From Rosistilla ulvae (lineage in GTDB: Bacteria > Planctomycetota > Planctomycetia > Pirellulales > Pirellulaceae), in NCBI RefSeq assembly GCF_007741475.1, contig NZ_CP036261.1:2542001-2606000 (forward strand): DNA of 64,000 nucleotides, in the 5' to 3' direction. Shown piece after piece: positions 13,561 through 22,417 of this stretch. The position numbers and the translations under genes are program-made. The notes under the pieces are model-generated. The model saw only the letters and a program-made list of their open reading frames with translations. It searched no databases and had not been told where the DNA came from. Every line of letters begins with the position of its first letter. The first letter of the stretch is position 1.

Positions 13561-14820
13561 TCAAAACCGACGAATGATCACGACAGAATTGATCCCGAGC
13601 ATTCCGAATGAGTTGTTTAGGATGTATTGAACGTCATCCAATTCTTTTGGCTCGTTGATCACCAGCCCTGGCAGTTCGCAGGCCGGGTCGAGTTGATCGA
13701 CGTTGATGGTCGGATGGCAGACGGAGTCTTTGAAGGCTGACAGGTTGCCGGCCAGTTCCAACGCCCCGGCGGCTCCCATCGCGTGGCCGATATAGCTTTT
13801 GGTGTTGTTGAAGTGAACGTTTTCGCAACCGGCAAACGCTTCTCGAAGCGCCAGGCATTCCTGCGCGTCGCCGCTGCTGGTTCCGGTCGCATGGGTGCTG
13901 ACGATGTCGATTTGGTCGGCCGCCATCCCGGCTCGCTTGAGCGCTTTGGTCACGCACTGAGCCTGCCGTTCGGGGTTGGGCAAAACAAAGTCGGTAGCAT
14001 CGGTATTCATCGCATACCCGACCAGTTCGCCGTAGATTTCGGCACCGCGTCGGCGGGCGTCGGAGAGCCGTTCGAGGACGTAGACGCAGCCGCCTTCGGC
14101 GACGACGATGCCGTTGCGATCGACGTCGAATGGCCGCGAGGCAAGCTCGGGATTTTCGTGCGTCGCCAAGGCGCCTTGGCTGTTGAAACCGGCAAAGATC
14201 CCAAAGGTATGGATGCTTTCGGAAACGCCGCCGGCCAATGCTAGGTCGCATTCGTTCAGCCGCAACATCTGGGCCCCTTGGATCAGTCCCGCGTTGCCCG
14301 CAGCACAAGCGGCACCGATCGTGTAGTGCGGTCCAGTGATCCCCATGTTCAGGGCGATTTCGCCTGCTGGACTGTTGGCAACCGTTCGTGGATTGTGATG
14401 GTGCGACCAATATTTGGTGTCGTAATCGAAGCCTTTGATCTCGTAGATCTCGTTTTCGGTTTCGACATTGCCGTGTTCGGTGACGCCAATGTAGACGCCG
14501 ACATTCGATTTGTCGGTGTTCGCCCAATCGATCCCGCTGTGCAAGATGGCTTCATTGGCGGCGTAGATCCCGACGCTGCCAGCGCGCGTTCCGCGACGGA
14601 TGTCCTTGCGGCTCTGATGCCGCTTGGCGTCAAAATCGCAAACGCCGGCCAAGGTTTTGCCGAAGTAGCGGATTTCGTAATCGGTCACACCGCTGCGCCC
14701 CGAAAGCAGCGCCTCGCGATAGGTGCCCCAATCGTTGCCATTGGGGGCGGTCAAACCGATCCCGGTAATTACGATGCGTTGGTCGTCAGGCAATTGGAAA
14801 GAACTGTCAGCGGCGGTCAC
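13561..14820 (-). CDS. Beta-ketoacyl-ACP synthase (FabF/KAS II-like)
   Basis: A 419-residue thiolase-fold condensing enzyme. The catalytic residues are visible: Cys172 in TIGAACAAGNAG, His310 in STHATGTSSGD, and Lys341/His346 in NNTKSYIGHAMGAAGALE; the C-terminus NNSFGMLGINSVVIIRRF resembles KAS II (NSFGFGGxNxxLxxxR). It performs decarboxylative Claisen condensation of an acyl chain with malonyl-ACP. The start is a GTG at 14820. It is the first gene of a three-gene operon with ACP and a CrtI-like flavoprotein. A dedicated role in an unusual lipid, not bulk fatty acid synthesis, is inferred from these neighbours. Confidence 0.92.
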   Translation of the reverse strand: MTAADSSFQLPDDQRIVITGIGLTAPNGNDWGTYREALLSGRSGVTDYEIRYFGKTLAGVCDFDAKRHQSRKDIRRGTRAGSVGIYAANEAILHSGIDWANTDKSNVGVYIGVTEHGNVETENEIYEIKGFDYDTKYWSHHHNPRTVANSPAGEIALNMGITGPHYTIGAACAAGNAGLIQGAQMLRLNECDLALAGGVSESIHTFGIFAGFNSQGALATHENPELASRPFDVDRNGIVVAEGGCVYVLERLSDARRRGAEIYGELVGYAMNTDATDFVLPNPERQAQCVTKALKRAGMAADQIDIVSTHATGTSSGDAQECLALREAFAGCENVHFNNTKSYIGHAMGAAGALELAGNLSAFKDSVCHPTINVDQLDPACELPGLVINEPKELDDVQYILNNSFGMLGINSVVIIRRF

Positions 14821-14909
14821 ATGTATCTCTCTGGAAGAGGCCCGAAAGCCTGTAATTTAAATCTTTTCCAACCTTCCGCAAGCCGCTCGAACGAGAGCTT
14901 ACCGAACCG

Positions 14910-15548
14910 TTACTTAGACAACAGCTGCACGACGGCAGCGTGATTGTTCTTCTGGGCAAAGCTGAGCGCGGTGTCGCCGTCGATGTCTTTTGCGTCGCGA
15001 TTGGCCTGTCGCGCCAGCAGCATCTTGCAAATTTCGGTCTGCCCTTCGGCAGCGGCAAACATCAGGGCGGTGAAGCCTTCGACGTTATCGGCCAGATTGA
15101 CGCTGGCTCCCGCGTCTAGCAGTCGCTTGACCGTCGCATCATTAGGCCCCGATGCTGCGTACATCAGCGCCGTTCGGTCCGACGAGTCCTTGGCATCGAC
15201 ATCGACATCGTTTTCCAACAGCAATTCCACCACGGCGGAATGCCCATCGAAGGCGGCCAGCATCAGCGCGGTCCGTCCCTGTTCGTCGGCAGCTCCGATG
15301 CGGAGCCCCTGTTGGATCCCCTGCCGAACCGGTTCGATCTGTCCCAGGCCAGCGGCATTGCGAAAGTCTGCCAGCGTGATCGGTGTAATCTGCTGTGCCG
15401 CCGCGTCGGCGGTGGGCGAATCCGCGTCGTCGCGGACCGCTTCAGCAGCCGGGGCTGCGGGCTGCTTCTCTTTCCGCTCGGCACTGCTGTCGCAGCCGAT
15501 CAAGACGACGACCAACAGCCAACTGAGGTGGAAAAAACGGGTTTTCAT
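14910..15548 (-). CDS. Ankyrin-repeat lipoprotein
   Basis: A 212-residue protein starting MKTRFFHLSWLLVVVLIGC, a lipoprotein signal peptide with the lipobox VLIGC (Cys about 19). A disordered Ala/Glu-rich linker follows (to about residue 55), then four ankyrin repeats, for example GRTALMLAAFDGHSAVVELLLENDVDVDAKDSSDRTALMYAAS and EGFTALMFAAAEGQTEICKMLLARQANRDAKD. It is likely membrane-anchored and periplasmic or paryphoplasmic, mediating protein-protein contact. Upstream in-frame starts at 15557 and 15590 would bury the signal peptide and are rejected. It lies 89 nt upstream of the ketoacyl synthase operon in the same orientation and may be cotranscribed. Confidence 0.85.
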   Translation of the reverse strand: MKTRFFHLSWLLVVVLIGCDSSAERKEKQPAAPAAEAVRDDADSPTADAAAQQITPITLADFRNAAGLGQIEPVRQGIQQGLRIGAADEQGRTALMLAAFDGHSAVVELLLENDVDVDAKDSSDRTALMYAASGPNDATVKRLLDAGASVNLADNVEGFTALMFAAAEGQTEICKMLLARQANRDAKDIDGDTALSFAQKNNHAAVVQLLSK

Positions 15549-15584
15549 CGAGGTCATCCCCATCGAGCACGCTATGAAAATTCG

Positions 15585-15602
15585 TGGCACGCAAACGTGC
15601 CA
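15585..15602. promoter_or_regulatory. Inverted repeat upstream of ankyrin lipoprotein gene
   Basis: TGGCACG-caaa-CGTGCCA, perfect 7-bp arms, located 37-54 nt upstream of the ATG at 15548. The position fits a 5'-UTR hairpin or an operator. The remaining gap up to 15883 is A/T-richer. A TTGACG/TATTGG hexamer pair with a 16-nt spacer (15705-15732) is a weak plus-strand promoter candidate for the kinase gene; neither is confirmed. Confidence 0.4.
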
Positions 15603-15883
15603 GTGACTATCGAACCACGAACCCTATCGTCGAGGCAAGCAGACGAGGCATCACATGGGGCAATTTTTTAACGTTTCCTGCACAGGGAAATAAATTCTAA
15701 ACCGTTGACGCGATGAGACTTAGGTGTATTGGAAAAGAAATGCCCTCCCCCAAACCCTGCAAAGGTAGGTAGACTAGCGGCCGCACCTCATGGCTGGGCA
15801 TTGGCGGAGTGAATGGGCAGGTGGGTCCATGGTGTCTTGCGAGCGGACCGCAACGGCATGGAAGCAAATTTGGAAACAAGGCA

Positions 15884-17062
15884 ATGTTGACAACGACACG
15901 ACACGATCCGAACGTCACGTTGACGCTTCGTGGCAAGCATTCTCGAACTGTCGATCAGGAACTGGTCTCACGGTACGAGGAAGTGCTATCCAACAAGAAG
16001 CTGAACTGGACGACCTACCATCGCCTGGGGAAGCTTTTGGGGATGGGGGGCCAAGGGAAAGTTTACCTGTCGGCCCGTCGTGGCACCGACGGTTTTACGT
16101 TGCCCGTGGCGATGAAGGTTTTCTCGCCGGAGAGATACAGCGATGTCCGCGATTACGAAGCGGCGATGTCGCGGATCGCGGGAATCGCAGCCCGTGTAGC
16201 GATGATCCAAAACGATAACGTCTTGGACGTGCAGAACTTCGTCGAACGCAACCGAATCCGGATCATGGTGATGGAGTGGGTCGACGGATACGATCTGCAA
16301 GCGCTGATGCGACCCGAGAAACTCAAACTGCTCGAAGGCAACATCAGCAAACGGCGTTGGAAATATGTCAACGAAGTTATTCTGACACGCGGGCCGGTTC
16401 AGAACCGCTTTAAAGCAGGCGTTGCGGTGGCAATCTTGCGCGAATGCCTCGAAGCCCTCGCGGCGCTGCACCGCGAAAGCATTGTGCACGGCGACATCAA
16501 ACCGTCGAACATCATGCTGAAGAAGTCGGGGCACAGCAAATTGATCGACATCGGTTCGGCGTACGATTACCGTACTCCGCCGGTCGATCGTTCGTGCACG
16601 CCGGTCTATGCTGCACCGGAAGTTCTGGAGCACGACAACGCGACGCCCAAGAGCGATCTGGCGAGCCTGGGATACGTGCTGATCGAAATGCTCAGCGGGC
16701 GGCCTCCCTTCCGCGGCGACATCTCGCTGCGGGAATTGTTGCAAGCCAAACGCGAACTGCCTCAGCGACTGAACGAAGTCTTGCCAGCGGAAGTCACGTG
16801 CAACGCGCTGCTGATGCACTTCTGTCGCGGCCTGATCGCTCCGGATCCCAACCGCCGCTTTCCGAGCGCCGAGGCGGCTGAACATGTCGAACAAGGTGCC
16901 GCGGCGTTCCATCGCCAATTGGTCCTGAGCGACATGTCGACCGAATACGACAACGACATCCGGCTGTGGCTGGAAGAGCTGAACCGGATCGAGCTGTCGT
17001 TGGAAAAAGAACGCGAAGAGAACGAAGACCCCAGCGGCAACGAAAACGAATCGATCGTTTAG
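15884..17062 (+). CDS. Serine/threonine protein kinase-like protein (DIG variant)
   Basis: A 392-residue soluble kinase-fold protein. The glycine loop LLGMGGQGKVYLS (about 51-63), the ATP-anchoring Lys78 in VAMKVF, the catalytic loop VHGDIKPSNIML (HGD at 202-204) and an APE-like segment VYAAPEVLE are present. The Mg-binding DFG motif is replaced by LIDIGSAYDY (DIG at 222-224), and HRD is HGD. These keep the two aspartates, so activity is possible. There is no transmembrane helix; the C-terminus is a Glu-rich helix (about 355-392). I chose the ATG at 15884 over an upstream frame because AAGG precedes it and the extension is low quality. It stands alone; its target is unknown. Confidence 0.85.
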   Translation: MLTTTRHDPNVTLTLRGKHSRTVDQELVSRYEEVLSNKKLNWTTYHRLGKLLGMGGQGKVYLSARRGTDGFTLPVAMKVFSPERYSDVRDYEAAMSRIAGIAARVAMIQNDNVLDVQNFVERNRIRIMVMEWVDGYDLQALMRPEKLKLLEGNISKRRWKYVNEVILTRGPVQNRFKAGVAVAILRECLEALAALHRESIVHGDIKPSNIMLKKSGHSKLIDIGSAYDYRTPPVDRSCTPVYAAPEVLEHDNATPKSDLASLGYVLIEMLSGRPPFRGDISLRELLQAKRELPQRLNEVLPAEVTCNALLMHFCRGLIAPDPNRRFPSAEAAEHVEQGAAAFHRQLVLSDMSTEYDNDIRLWLEELNRIELSLEKEREENEDPSGNENESIV

Positions 17063-17123
17063 AATGCCGCGCCGCCGAGGCCGCTCAATCCGTGATCACA
17101 TGTGGATTGGCGACCGCACGCAA

Positions 17124-18278
17124 TTAGGCGGCGGCTCGCTGCTGCCGAAACAGATTCTGGTACAACGCCAGCGTCGCGTCGACCATGCGAGGTGTGGTGA
17201 ATCGAGTGAGAGCAAAGTCTTGGGCACGCGTTAAGGCCTGCTCGTCCGCTGGCGAATCGAGCTGACGATAGAGTTGTTCGGCCAACTGGCCTTCGTCATC
17301 CACGGGAACGACCGCCGCGAATGGCCCATCGGCCTGCATTCGTGGTTCGATCCCTAGCACATCGCTTAAGCCGCCAACGGCGGTCGCAACAACTGGTCTC
17401 TTCAGCATCATCGCAGCTGCGACAGTTAAACAGAGCCCTTCGTCACGAGCCGGATGGGCGATCACATCGGCGGCGGCGAGCAGGGTGTTTGCATCGTCGC
17501 GAAATCCGAGCAATCGCACCTCGTTGGCGAGTCCAAGCGTTTCGATCTGCTGTTCTAATATTTCCCGTTGACGGCCTTCGCCTGCGATCACCGTCAGTGC
17601 TCTGCAGCCTTTATCCCTAAGCAACGCCGCAGCGTCAATCAACGTCGAGTGTCCTTTGCAGGGGAACAGGTTGCCCACGGCAACGATGAGTTTTTGATGA
17701 TCGTTTCCTAGCAGTTCGTTTCGCAGACGCTCGACGTCAGCAGCCGCCACTCGAGGCGGGTCGATCGCCGCATGGATCACCTGAGCCCATGCGGGAGAAA
17801 GTCCGCGTGCGCCGCATGCGTCCGCGACCGCATGGGAAACGCAGATCACTTTCTGGGACAGTCGATGGTATTTGGCCGGGGAGCGAATCGGAAACATCGT
17901 GTGCCGCATCGAAACGACGCGAAGTGACTTCAATCCGACAGCCGCCAGCCCCATTCGCGATAACGAACGCGAATCATTGCAGTGCAAAACGGCGGGCCCC
18001 AAGGTCTTCATCCACTGCCGCATCCGCCAGATCGCCGCAGGGCTTTTTCGCGACGCATCGCACTGCGAGATCTCGGGCAACGCATCTCGCATTCGTTGTG
18101 CAAGTTGCCCGTCGCTTGGGGCTAACAATCGAACTTCGACACCGCGAGCCAGTAAACCTTGGGCCAGCGCAAACAGGTACGCTTCGCCCCCGCCCCAAGT
18201 CGTCTGAGTCGATGCCAGGACGACGCATGCGGGAGAACTGGGGCACGGGATAGCGGTCGAGGTCACGGGAAAGTCCAA
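17124..18278 (-). CDS. Glycosyltransferase family 4 (GT-B fold)
   Basis: A 384-residue retaining GT4-type enzyme. The N-terminal domain holds TTWGGGEAYLFALAQGLLARG (acceptor-side glycine loop). The C-terminal domain has LIVAVGNLFPCKGHSTLIDAAALL and the donor-binding segment HPARDEGLCLTVAAAMMLKRPVVATAVGGLSDVL, equivalent to the E-x7-E motif region. It transfers a sugar from a nucleotide donor at the cytoplasmic face, presumably in the surface glycan encoded by the following genes. The frame starts at a TTG; a GTG at 18266 is an alternative. It is the 3'-most gene of the minus-strand polysaccharide locus. Confidence 0.85.
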   Translation of the reverse strand: MDFPVTSTAIPCPSSPACVVLASTQTTWGGGEAYLFALAQGLLARGVEVRLLAPSDGQLAQRMRDALPEISQCDASRKSPAAIWRMRQWMKTLGPAVLHCNDSRSLSRMGLAAVGLKSLRVVSMRHTMFPIRSPAKYHRLSQKVICVSHAVADACGARGLSPAWAQVIHAAIDPPRVAAADVERLRNELLGNDHQKLIVAVGNLFPCKGHSTLIDAAALLRDKGCRALTVIAGEGRQREILEQQIETLGLANEVRLLGFRDDANTLLAAADVIAHPARDEGLCLTVAAAMMLKRPVVATAVGGLSDVLGIEPRMQADGPFAAVVPVDDEGQLAEQLYRQLDSPADEQALTRAQDFALTRFTTPRMVDATLALYQNLFRQQRAAA

Positions 18279-18315
18279 GGTTTAAAGTAAATCGCCCCAT
18301 TGAGTGCGTGCAGCC

Positions 18316-19248
18316 TTACGCCGCGGAACGCATCGCGGTGGGATGTTCCAGTTGGTGTTCGCCGATCCATTTTCGGCACGGGATCGCAGTTCCGTCGAGG
18401 GTGCCAGGGTGAAACCAAGGCGACGGATAATAGACACGTCGCGCGTCGGAATCGGCCGCCAAGTAAGCGCCCCACCAACTGAACGAACTGTTGGCGATCA
18501 CCGCGTGTCGACACTGGCTGATCAGATACAGATCCTCATGGCAGGTGGCCCCGTCGTTGTGCGTCACCGGCGTAAAGGGGATACCAACATCCAAGTTCTT
18601 TAAGCACCAAGGGATATCGTTGGAGAACAAAAAGATTTGCGGATCGGCAACGTGTTGGCGAAGGTCTTCTAGGCAGCGTCGATAGTACCCTGGTTCCAAG
18701 GTGCGGAAGATCTTTTGGTTTGTTGGATCCGAAACGTAGTCGCCGCGGCGAACATGCAACGCAACGCTTTGCGTGTTATCCATCCGGCGTGCCATCGCTG
18801 CGGTGGCCTCCGAAACGGGGTCGACCAAACGGAACTCCTCCCGCAGGGCTTCCTCCATCCCGGGAAAAAACGCTTCTCCCTGCCAATAACCTTCCGTGTA
18901 GAGATTGGCGTGTGAATGGAGCCACTTGTCGCGAAACCCAAACGGCTTCTCACGACGCAATCGAAAGACGCCCGACTGTCGTGGAAACGCCCGTGCGGCA
19001 AACGATTGCCAGCTGGAATACGCTTTTGATGCTCCAGAATATCTGGCAGGGACTCGGTGTCGCAAAGCCTCCGGCAATCGGAGGGCTCGAATCGCAAACC
19101 GATCGAGCGTCATGTCGCGCAGCTGGTATTCTTCAAAGGCACTGACATCGATGTAGTGCTCCACGCCGGCCTGTTTTGCCAAGTACGCACCGTAAGCGTA
19201 CTGAAACAATTGATTGCCTAGGCCACCGATCAAACGTGTTACGATCAT
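18316..19248 (-). CDS. Alpha-1,2-fucosyltransferase (GT11)
   Basis: A 310-residue GT11 enzyme. All three family blocks are visible: RLIGGLGNQLFQYAYGAYLA (5-24), HVRRGDY (165-171, GDP-fucose binding) and AVIANSSFSWWGAYLA (249-264). It transfers L-fucose from GDP-fucose onto a terminal galactose or similar residue by an alpha-1,2 linkage. The ATG has GGAG just upstream. It lies between the GT4 gene and a GT10 fucosyltransferase in the same orientation. The fucose specificity is family-level knowledge; the acceptor is unknown, and no gmd/fcl genes for GDP-fucose are in the window. Confidence 0.92.
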   Translation of the reverse strand: MIVTRLIGGLGNQLFQYAYGAYLAKQAGVEHYIDVSAFEEYQLRDMTLDRFAIRALRLPEALRHRVPARYSGASKAYSSWQSFAARAFPRQSGVFRLRREKPFGFRDKWLHSHANLYTEGYWQGEAFFPGMEEALREEFRLVDPVSEATAAMARRMDNTQSVALHVRRGDYVSDPTNQKIFRTLEPGYYRRCLEDLRQHVADPQIFLFSNDIPWCLKNLDVGIPFTPVTHNDGATCHEDLYLISQCRHAVIANSSFSWWGAYLAADSDARRVYYPSPWFHPGTLDGTAIPCRKWIGEHQLEHPTAMRSAA

Positions 19249-19515
19249 TGCAAGCTCCCATCCGATCAGGTGTCACCACTGGCAAGTTCGCCACGCGTCG
19301 TTGCGGGGTTCCATGCCGCGCCGGACGAACGCCAACAGCCCATCAAATTACGGGTTGGATCATCTCCGACATCACCTCTGTATGCAATATCGATTTGCAG
19401 CACTCGTTAGCCGGCCTGCTGGCCAGCGACCACGATCTGCTTTTGGCAGCGCCAGCCCCCGCTTCACGCCAGCTTCGCCCAAACTCTTCTGGTGCTCCGC
19501 TGAGCTAGCGGACGA

Positions 19516-20484
19516 CTAGCCGCATTTCCTGAATAGCTGCCCGACGCTGCGAAGAGCCAATTGAACATGTTGATTCTTCGGGTACAGACAAACTTGCTGG
19601 CGGTCGCCATGTTGCATCCGTTCGCGCAACAATGCGACCAACGTTGGGAACAAATTCAAATCGTCTAAGACAATCTTCCGGGCCGCGGCGACCTGCTGTC
19701 GATGGGCAACATCCAACCGCTGCTCGATCCCGGAACAGATTGAATCGATCGCCTGCTGAGGCTGGAAAATGTCAATCGGCGTAAAACTGTCCTGCGGCAA
19801 ATATTCATCCGCGTTGGGAGCACCAAAATAAAAGGGATACGCAAAGCCGAGAAACGCATCGGCAATCTTCTCGCTTATGTAGTCCGGATGCGCAGTATTT
19901 TCCAACGCCAGATGGAATCGGTAGGGTGCAACCGCCTCCCATTTGTCGGCAATCGGATGATGCCCGTTGCCAAAGACATCCAGTGCTTCTCCTAGATGTT
20001 CCTTAAGCTGTTGCACAAACTCCAATCGTTGACGATGTCCGGGCGTCGTCGCCTTGTTCGAGATCACGACGCTCATGACATGCGTTTTTTCCGGATATGA
20101 CATCGCTGAAAGCTGGTCGTAGTCCAGCGCGACGTGACACTCGGCGCCGAACTGGATGCCGACGTGCCATGGAAGCGCCTGCTGGCGTGCGATCAGCCCT
20201 CGATGGGTGACCTCGTGGCAGGTCAAAACCCAGTGGAACTGGCGAAGGAAGTCGCTGCGGTAAGTGCGCAAGGTGGGAGGTTCAGCCGAGATGAACAGCA
20301 CATTCTCTGGAGGGCACGTTGCCCACGTCGCCGCGGGGAGACTCTCGAAGACAACCCACGCATCGCAACTGACATCGGATTGGTTAAATATAAACTCAAA
20401 ATCCTCCCAGACCGCCCGTCTACCGGGAGTCTGGCGAACGTAGTGCATTTTGGGGCCACAGGTTGTCACCAATACCCGATACAT
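19516..20484 (-). CDS. GT10 family fucosyltransferase (alpha-1,3/4-type)
   Basis: A 322-residue protein with the GT10 signature in the C-terminal half: YRFHLALENTAHPDYISEKI (188-207) followed by FLGFAYPFYFGAPNADEYLP. This is the alpha-1,3-FucT motif that binds GDP-fucose. The ATG at 20484 (MYRVLVTTCG) has AAGGAAGG about 6-8 nt upstream; an 18-residue longer frame is rejected. The N-terminal half is divergent, as usual for acceptor domains. It sits next to the GT11 gene, so the locus can probably place two fucoses on one glycan. Substrate regiochemistry is inferred from the family only. Confidence 0.88.
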   Translation of the reverse strand: MYRVLVTTCGPKMHYVRQTPGRRAVWEDFEFIFNQSDVSCDAWVVFESLPAATWATCPPENVLFISAEPPTLRTYRSDFLRQFHWVLTCHEVTHRGLIARQQALPWHVGIQFGAECHVALDYDQLSAMSYPEKTHVMSVVISNKATTPGHRQRLEFVQQLKEHLGEALDVFGNGHHPIADKWEAVAPYRFHLALENTAHPDYISEKIADAFLGFAYPFYFGAPNADEYLPQDSFTPIDIFQPQQAIDSICSGIEQRLDVAHRQQVAAARKIVLDDLNLFPTLVALLRERMQHGDRQQVCLYPKNQHVQLALRSVGQLFRKCG

Positions 20485-20570
20485 CGAGACCTTCCTTGGT
20501 TCAGTTGTGCAACGCGTCGCAAGTAGCGAGTGAAACAAGCCTCAGCGTTGTGTTTCAAGCTTCCGTTTCA

Positions 20571-21536
20571 TTATGCTGCGTCACGATAGCTCGGAATCGG
20601 CGGGAACTGCGCCCGTTTTCCAAATGCACACGCAACGGCGGACCGCGCGGCCACCTCAATCGTCGTGCTCCAGGTGCGGGCACTCAACGGGTTGGTCCCC
20701 CATTGAGATCGAAGATGCTTGCAAGCGATCTCCCATTGCCCTTGCCGCGAAGCCTTTTTGGCCCATTTCAGCGGACCTGCTGGCGATCTTGGCCTGCGAC
20801 ATTTGCGGATCAATTGTTCGGGACGGGCGAGCCCACGTCGCGCGTAGGTTTCTTCGAGTAGACTCACCAGACGCTCGTCGCGCGTCACGCCTCCGTTCCA
20901 AGTACCGCTGGCAGCATGCTGGCGATAGCAGAGCAAAACCTCAGGTAAATTCGCCAGCTTGCCGACTTCAGCCAAACGCAACCAGAGGTCGAGATCCTCG
21001 ACCCAAGCAAACTCGGGGCGATAGCCTCCCACGGATTCGATCGCCGTGCGGCGAAGCATGGACACGGGATTTGCAATCGCCGACTTCAAGACAAGATTGG
21101 CGCTGTCGATTTGTTCGTGCGAGGTCGGATATTGAACAACGGCCAGTGCCCCGCCGCTCGAATCGATTTCAAGAATCCCCGCGCCAACAGCAACCACGTC
21201 GGGGTGCGAGTCTAGAAATTCAACCTGTTTCGCGAACCGTTCGGGCATCGCGATATCGTCTGAGTCCATTCTTGCGATCAGAGGTGCGGTACAGGCAGCG
21301 ACACCCGCATTTGCTGCCCCGACGACGCCCTGATTCGTCTGACGGATAATTTCAACACGCGAATCTGCCGCGGCGAACCGGTCCAAGATCTCTGCGGAAC
21401 CATCGGTGCTGCCATCATCGACGCAGATCAAGCGGAATTGGGGGAACGTTTGATGCAAGATGCTTTGGATCGCTTCGGGCAAATATCGTTCCGCGTTGTA
21501 GATCGACATCACAACGTCAATTCTATTTTCCGACAT
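20571..21536 (-). CDS. Glycosyltransferase family 2
   Basis: A 321-residue GT-A enzyme. IDVVMSIYNAERYLPEAIQSIL starts the nucleotide-binding fold, CVDDGSTDGSAEIL holds the first acidic pair, and LIARMDSDDIAMPERFAKQ holds the DxD-like metal-binding motif (MDSDD). GYRPEFAWVEDLDLWLRLAEVG provides the ED motif with the catalytic base region. The start is taken at ATG 21536 (MSENRID), removing 11 upstream residues. It is a cytoplasmic inverting transferase in the polysaccharide locus; the sugar is unknown. Confidence 0.88.
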   Translation of the reverse strand: MSENRIDVVMSIYNAERYLPEAIQSILHQTFPQFRLICVDDGSTDGSAEILDRFAAADSRVEIIRQTNQGVVGAANAGVAACTAPLIARMDSDDIAMPERFAKQVEFLDSHPDVVAVGAGILEIDSSGGALAVVQYPTSHEQIDSANLVLKSAIANPVSMLRRTAIESVGGYRPEFAWVEDLDLWLRLAEVGKLANLPEVLLCYRQHAASGTWNGGVTRDERLVSLLEETYARRGLARPEQLIRKCRRPRSPAGPLKWAKKASRQGQWEIACKHLRSQWGTNPLSARTWSTTIEVAARSAVACAFGKRAQFPPIPSYRDAA

Positions 21537-21691
21537 GGCGGCTGTCCTGTAGTGTCCTGCCTGATACACATAAAATGAGCCCGCCGCGTTTTACAGGCTC
21601 TTTGGTGCGGGAAATAAAAACAATGATCGGATCGGTCGAACCCGTCGCAAACGATGGTGGGTTTGCGAGCGGAGGTTTAATGAGACCGTGT

Positions 21692-22417
21692 TCACGCTGC
21701 TGGTCGTTCAAACAAAAAACAACCGCAGGCATAACGTTGCTGGAGTGCAAGTTCGAAGGAGGGATTGTCTAGCAGGCCTTGGCTTGAATCATCCGGAAGC
21801 ATCGCCCAGCTGCTAAGCGACAACTGAGGCAGATAATCCTTGATCATTTGAGGGGCGTAGATGCGATGTGCGTTGAACTGTATCCGCGGTTTGCCAACAG
21901 GAACCACCATCAACAACTTACCTCCAGGTGCGACGACTCGCTGGAGTTCCAGAAGCGCCTTTTTATCCCCGTTGGCATCCATCGGATCGCCATACCGTCC
22001 CAGGCCGACATGTTCGATCGTGTGCATGCACGAAATGCTTTCGACGCTTTGATTTGCAAAGGGAAGATCGCACAGATCGGCCGCATCCGACTTCAGGTTC
22101 GATAGCGACAGCGGCGTCGGGCGATAATCATAGAATTCAACGGGCACGAACGCCGAAGTCAGGGTCGCAAAATAGGTGCACGAGCTGATGTCGATGTGTT
22201 TGCTCGGTCGCAGGTCCGCCAATACACGTGCCGCCCACGCGGTGTGGTAGACGTAGTGGGCGTCGAAGGGATGTTGGTCGCTGACGTCGTTCAGCCGTGC
22301 CCAGCGATCGGACCAGTCGGCCGATAGTTCGGGACGTTCGGTCTTGTTCAACGATACGAAATCTCGATACTGAGATCGAAAACCCAACTTCCGACGTGTC
22401 TTCGTAATAAGGTTCAT
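21692..22417 (-). CDS. DUF268 / SAM methyltransferase-like protein
   Basis: A 241-residue protein of the DUF268 type often found in surface polysaccharide loci. It looks like a degenerate class I methyltransferase: HIDISSCTYFATLTSAFVPVEFYDYRP replaces the glycine-rich SAM motif, ADLCDLPFANQSVESISCMHTIEHVGLGRYGDPMD is a typical acidic/post-motif region with HTIEHVGLGRYGD, and LQRVVAPGGKLLMVVPVG follows. Methylation of a glycan is plausible but unproven. It is the first gene of the minus-strand block ending at 17124 and lies divergent to the GT2 gene at 22697. Confidence 0.75.
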   Translation of the reverse strand: MNLITKTRRKLGFRSQYRDFVSLNKTERPELSADWSDRWARLNDVSDQHPFDAHYVYHTAWAARVLADLRPSKHIDISSCTYFATLTSAFVPVEFYDYRPTPLSLSNLKSDAADLCDLPFANQSVESISCMHTIEHVGLGRYGDPMDANGDKKALLELQRVVAPGGKLLMVVPVGKPRIQFNAHRIYAPQMIKDYLPQLSLSSWAMLPDDSSQGLLDNPSFELALQQRYACGCFLFERPAA

